From NCBI RefSeq assembly GCF_026262505.1, contig NC_067203.1:7378001-7442000 (forward strand): a stretch of 64,000 bases of DNA, in the 5' to 3' direction. Shown piece after piece: positions 62,501-64,000 of the stretch. Position numbers and translations under genes: made by a program. The first letter of the stretch is position 1. Each line of letters opens with the position of its first letter. Origin of the DNA: Trichomonas vaginalis G3 (lineage: Eukaryota > Parabasalia > Trichomonadida > Trichomonadidae). The notes below the pieces were generated by a model, which was given only the letters and a program-made list of their open reading frames with translations, made no database searches and was not told the origin of the DNA.

Positions 62501-63966
62501 TCAGTCATCCAGTCAGATCTGTAAATCTTTGATAATAAATCATTGATATTTGTATAGGAAGCGACCTTTATGAGGCTATCTGTGGCACTGTTGTACAACC
62601 TATCGGTTGTACTGAGTGTATATTCGAGTAATCTCTCAAAAACAAGTTCTTGATAAATTGGAAACTGTTTCATAGCAAGGGAAAGAGGAATGCGATCAAT
62701 CATCTTGCAAACTGTTTCATCGTGAACCCAGTTCTTATTCTTTTTGCGGAGAATAAGCTCAAGTAACTCGATATGAATATTTTTCTTGCATCTTTTGAGG
62801 AGTTCTTCAATGCAGTTGCCGAAACATTCGACAAATGTGCAGTAAAGATCGTTTTCGGAGTCTTTGAAAGGAAGGAAGAAGGCAGCAACATCATCTGCGT
62901 CAACTTTTCCGGAATTGTAAGTATCTATGAAGTAAGTGACTGCTGCATTAAGTTTGGCACCTTTGACTGAGTCCGCATCCTTTTCTTCGAGCTTGATGTC
63001 GGATAATGGAGTTGGCAAATTTAATAACTTTGTTTTGAAAGGTAATGAAAGATTATCGGGTATGGCAGTGTATATTCTAGTATGAATGGCTTCTTCTAGA
63101 TCAGAACCGCGAGATTTTTTGAGAAAGATATTTGCAATTTTGCAAGAATATTCAAAAAGACTGAGTTGAGGCTTCTGTCGTGTAAAAATTTTGATAGCAT
63201 GCGAAAGGAATAATTCTCTGTATTCGTCGCCTAAACAATTGTAAATTTCATCATCTCCAAGAAGGAAAGGACCAAGCCACACAATTGCGTCTTCCAGCTG
63301 GTTACCAGCCAAGAATGACATGCAATCCTGTGTTAATTGCTCTTTGTTCAAAGAAATAAGCTGATAAACTGTATTTGCGAAAGCGTAATTTGGTTTTCGA
63401 CCACACGAAACGAGAATTGATCTCAAAATGTTTTGATGGAACTCTACGGGTAAAACTTTCATTAAAGGTATAATTGTCGGTAAATGCTGAATATAATCGG
63501 AAACATCAACACCGAAGTGATGTACAACAGGAACCATCGCAACAAACTCTGTGATACGGACAGGTGATACGAATCTCGATAGATAAACAAACATATTAAT
63601 AATTGCCACAGACATCTTTGGAGAAACGGGTAATTGTGAGGTTGCTGAGCCAAATGCACGAATAAAAAGCATTGGAGAGAATGGTGCGACGCAAAGAAGA
63701 AGGGCACCTAAGGTTGAATATGCATTTACTCGAACAGTTGCATCAGAATACTCAGTGAAGTTGAGTATCGTTGAAATAACAACTGATAAGCATAATTGCG
63801 GATTTACTCGTTGAAATGAATTTAACCATTGAAATGAAACAGATTTTCTGAATCTTGTCAACGTAATAATAATTGTTTGGTTATCGTCAGAGCGAAGTCC
63901 ATTAATGTTCTTGTATAGAATTCCGAAATTGTCATCAATTTCGACAATGACAGGAACTCCACTCAT
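59581..63966 (-). CDS. Large alpha-helical repeat (HEAT/ARM-like) protein
   Basis: 1461 residues, uninterrupted. The whole length shows alternating amphipathic helices typical of alpha-solenoids, for example RVNAYSTLGALLLCVAPFSP and NPHMRESVDVIVESM. No enzyme motif, signal peptide or membrane helix is seen. Such proteins act as scaffolds in transport, ribosome biogenesis, kinase or cytoskeletal complexes. The exact family is not recognised. The start MSGVPVIVEIDDNF at 63966 is supported by the initiator 20 bases upstream. Confidence 0.75.
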   Translation of the reverse strand: MSGVPVIVEIDDNFGILYKNINGLRSDDNQTIIITLTRFRKSVSFQWLNSFQRVNPQLCLSVVISTILNFTEYSDATVRVNAYSTLGALLLCVAPFSPMLFIRAFGSATSQLPVSPKMSVAIINMFVYLSRFVSPVRITEFVAMVPVVHHFGVDVSDYIQHLPTIIPLMKVLPVEFHQNILRSILVSCGRKPNYAFANTVYQLISLNKEQLTQDCMSFLAGNQLEDAIVWLGPFLLGDDEIYNCLGDEYRELFLSHAIKIFTRQKPQLSLFEYSCKIANIFLKKSRGSDLEEAIHTRIYTAIPDNLSLPFKTKLLNLPTPLSDIKLEEKDADSVKGAKLNAAVTYFIDTYNSGKVDADDVAAFFLPFKDSENDLYCTFVECFGNCIEELLKRCKKNIHIELLELILRKKNKNWVHDETVCKMIDRIPLSLAMKQFPIYQELVFERLLEYTLSTTDRLYNSATDSLIKVASYTNINDLLSKIYRSDWMTEGVAMRCFRLLARLSDLFRASSFQMFVDIAYESILFYDNINLLSNVYEFLSHVPIDHMPDNIRTFSFEFIAREYQSFSHRKMDYPQNHYDVPIPQGSFVETLDTDIVANPTFDHVSVMMPVMNCFSFLYSIPRALLQDTDTLFWDSYYLVPILGHYALDAARTLIDISNPYYDNLWSLGLETFKVTSKDEVSAACVKLFTNCPKPLPPVVNEMLQKYLQTAGTAPELVFLAFIIVDQDNHEIAMEGVFNLISQLGEIEASKILFKLVHVMGSSLLKEIKDEHAAALLQYAVDIGEPFSERVKNYFEKSPFDKWPVGDPEMDSCTFKFMSKYEKTKLPMETLEKLDREHWDFVIIYNSIFDLENVPIFIEQNPDTFAKIDVSFFRIPPQPPEPFEYKKVTGKMTIASIQPNIKRNELPDDLALITSLLTAGKVKLTDDMFSKIFNLVYEKEDIKTMKSVLNYAIRNKSEVEFVKLLTNQKFRNDDEIFSLILQLQKTQIKDLPENIKEYIEEKIGTKISPELFVDYEKNNKILDLIRLDSNYFVNYVVEQEDYKAHRLLKLMPLMSNIQIDGDQLSILINKTLPVYNDLTSNRKKIVFLRFISAALTAIKAQRKTALFQTNLILVNENIDNFLSDFTPSIFNELTNLCQILAPSVPSIENCVKIINSAITFGVTSIFSIYPLISLVQNTKNENFGVLAQPNFETILQHNLPSLKSNGLRALTFFLAPNSTTKQFQLVNNLAITIYNQFEFYRLYFRTVQSCCLLMSRILVNANVDQIPLPFFSGFVNQFVQRLSSPQFNLAVSLFPQLALKVGKLYESLLSSCYSSFDVLEAIRETYRVINENGKRSKEQMFFDYLEKIEAFFLEFPSFESGQILLKVISDGGDNVDAPSYLFSKLPMIVYNFLPLFQTLTLFYKDANPHMRESVDVIVESMSSVITPTSRGQALRMLVAGGDIETATAIAASELDDVSLLNGL

Positions 63967-63984
63967 CGTCTGATTTTTTTTTAT

Positions 63985-63989
63985 TATGA
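63985..63989 (-). promoter_or_regulatory. Trichomonad initiator of the helical-repeat gene
   Basis: TCATA on the minus strand, with its A about 20 bases before the ATG at 63966. Confidence 0.45.
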
Positions 63990-64000
63990 TATTTCATAAA

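Overview
The window is AT-rich, intron-poor protist DNA that best fits Trichomonas vaginalis or a very close relative. Three things point there: a BspA-like leucine-rich-repeat gene, short leaders with a TCA(T/C)(T/A) initiator next to several host start codons, and above all Maverick/Polinton-type elements of the kind that fill that genome. No database search was possible; family names rest on motifs read by eye.

Layout. (1) 1-20093: most of one old Maverick/Polinton, whose left end lies outside the window. It carries a packaging ATPase, a penton-like protein, a phage-like tail-fibre/collar protein, integrase, KilA-N regulators (one with a GIY-YIG-like nuclease domain), protein-primed DNA polymerase B and a major capsid protein remnant. 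Many of its genes are interrupted. Its right terminus cuts a D12-type adenine methylase gene, which seems to belong to the end of a further element stopping near 20580. (2) 20580-32839: host genes. They are a truncated membrane protein remnant, FANCL (Fanconi RING E3 ligase), an inverted duplication holding two copies of a small type I membrane protein, a USP-family deubiquitinase and a BspA-like LRR protein. (3) 33165-54197: a hAT DNA transposon with 8-bp target duplications, inserted in what was a gap of about 0.4 kb between two host genes. (4) Nested in its transposase gene, 35758-52616: a 16.86-kb near-perfect palindrome flanked by 6-bp duplications. (5) 54300-63966: host genes (coiled-coil protein, glycosyltransferase-like type II membrane protein, glycine-rich fragment, a MITE-like element and a 1461-residue helical-repeat protein).

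The most unusual object is the palindromic element. Each arm carries a D5-like SF3 primase-helicase, a NUMOD4/HNH endonuclease, two small proteins and a long 24-25-bp satellite. No polymerase, capsid or ATPase gene is seen. Its termini resemble the Maverick terminus at 20093. Its roughly 138-bp centre still holds the 3' end of a Maverick integrase gene, and its intergenic inverted repeats covary with those of the Maverick. It looks like a fold-back (inverted dimer) derivative of a Maverick, possibly a satellite mobilised in trans.

Element genes share start-site motifs ('TATAAATG' type and 'GTAAGAACA' type) unlike the host initiator. They also share a 3'-end inverted repeat centred on AGATCT that keeps its pairing while its sequence changes between elements.
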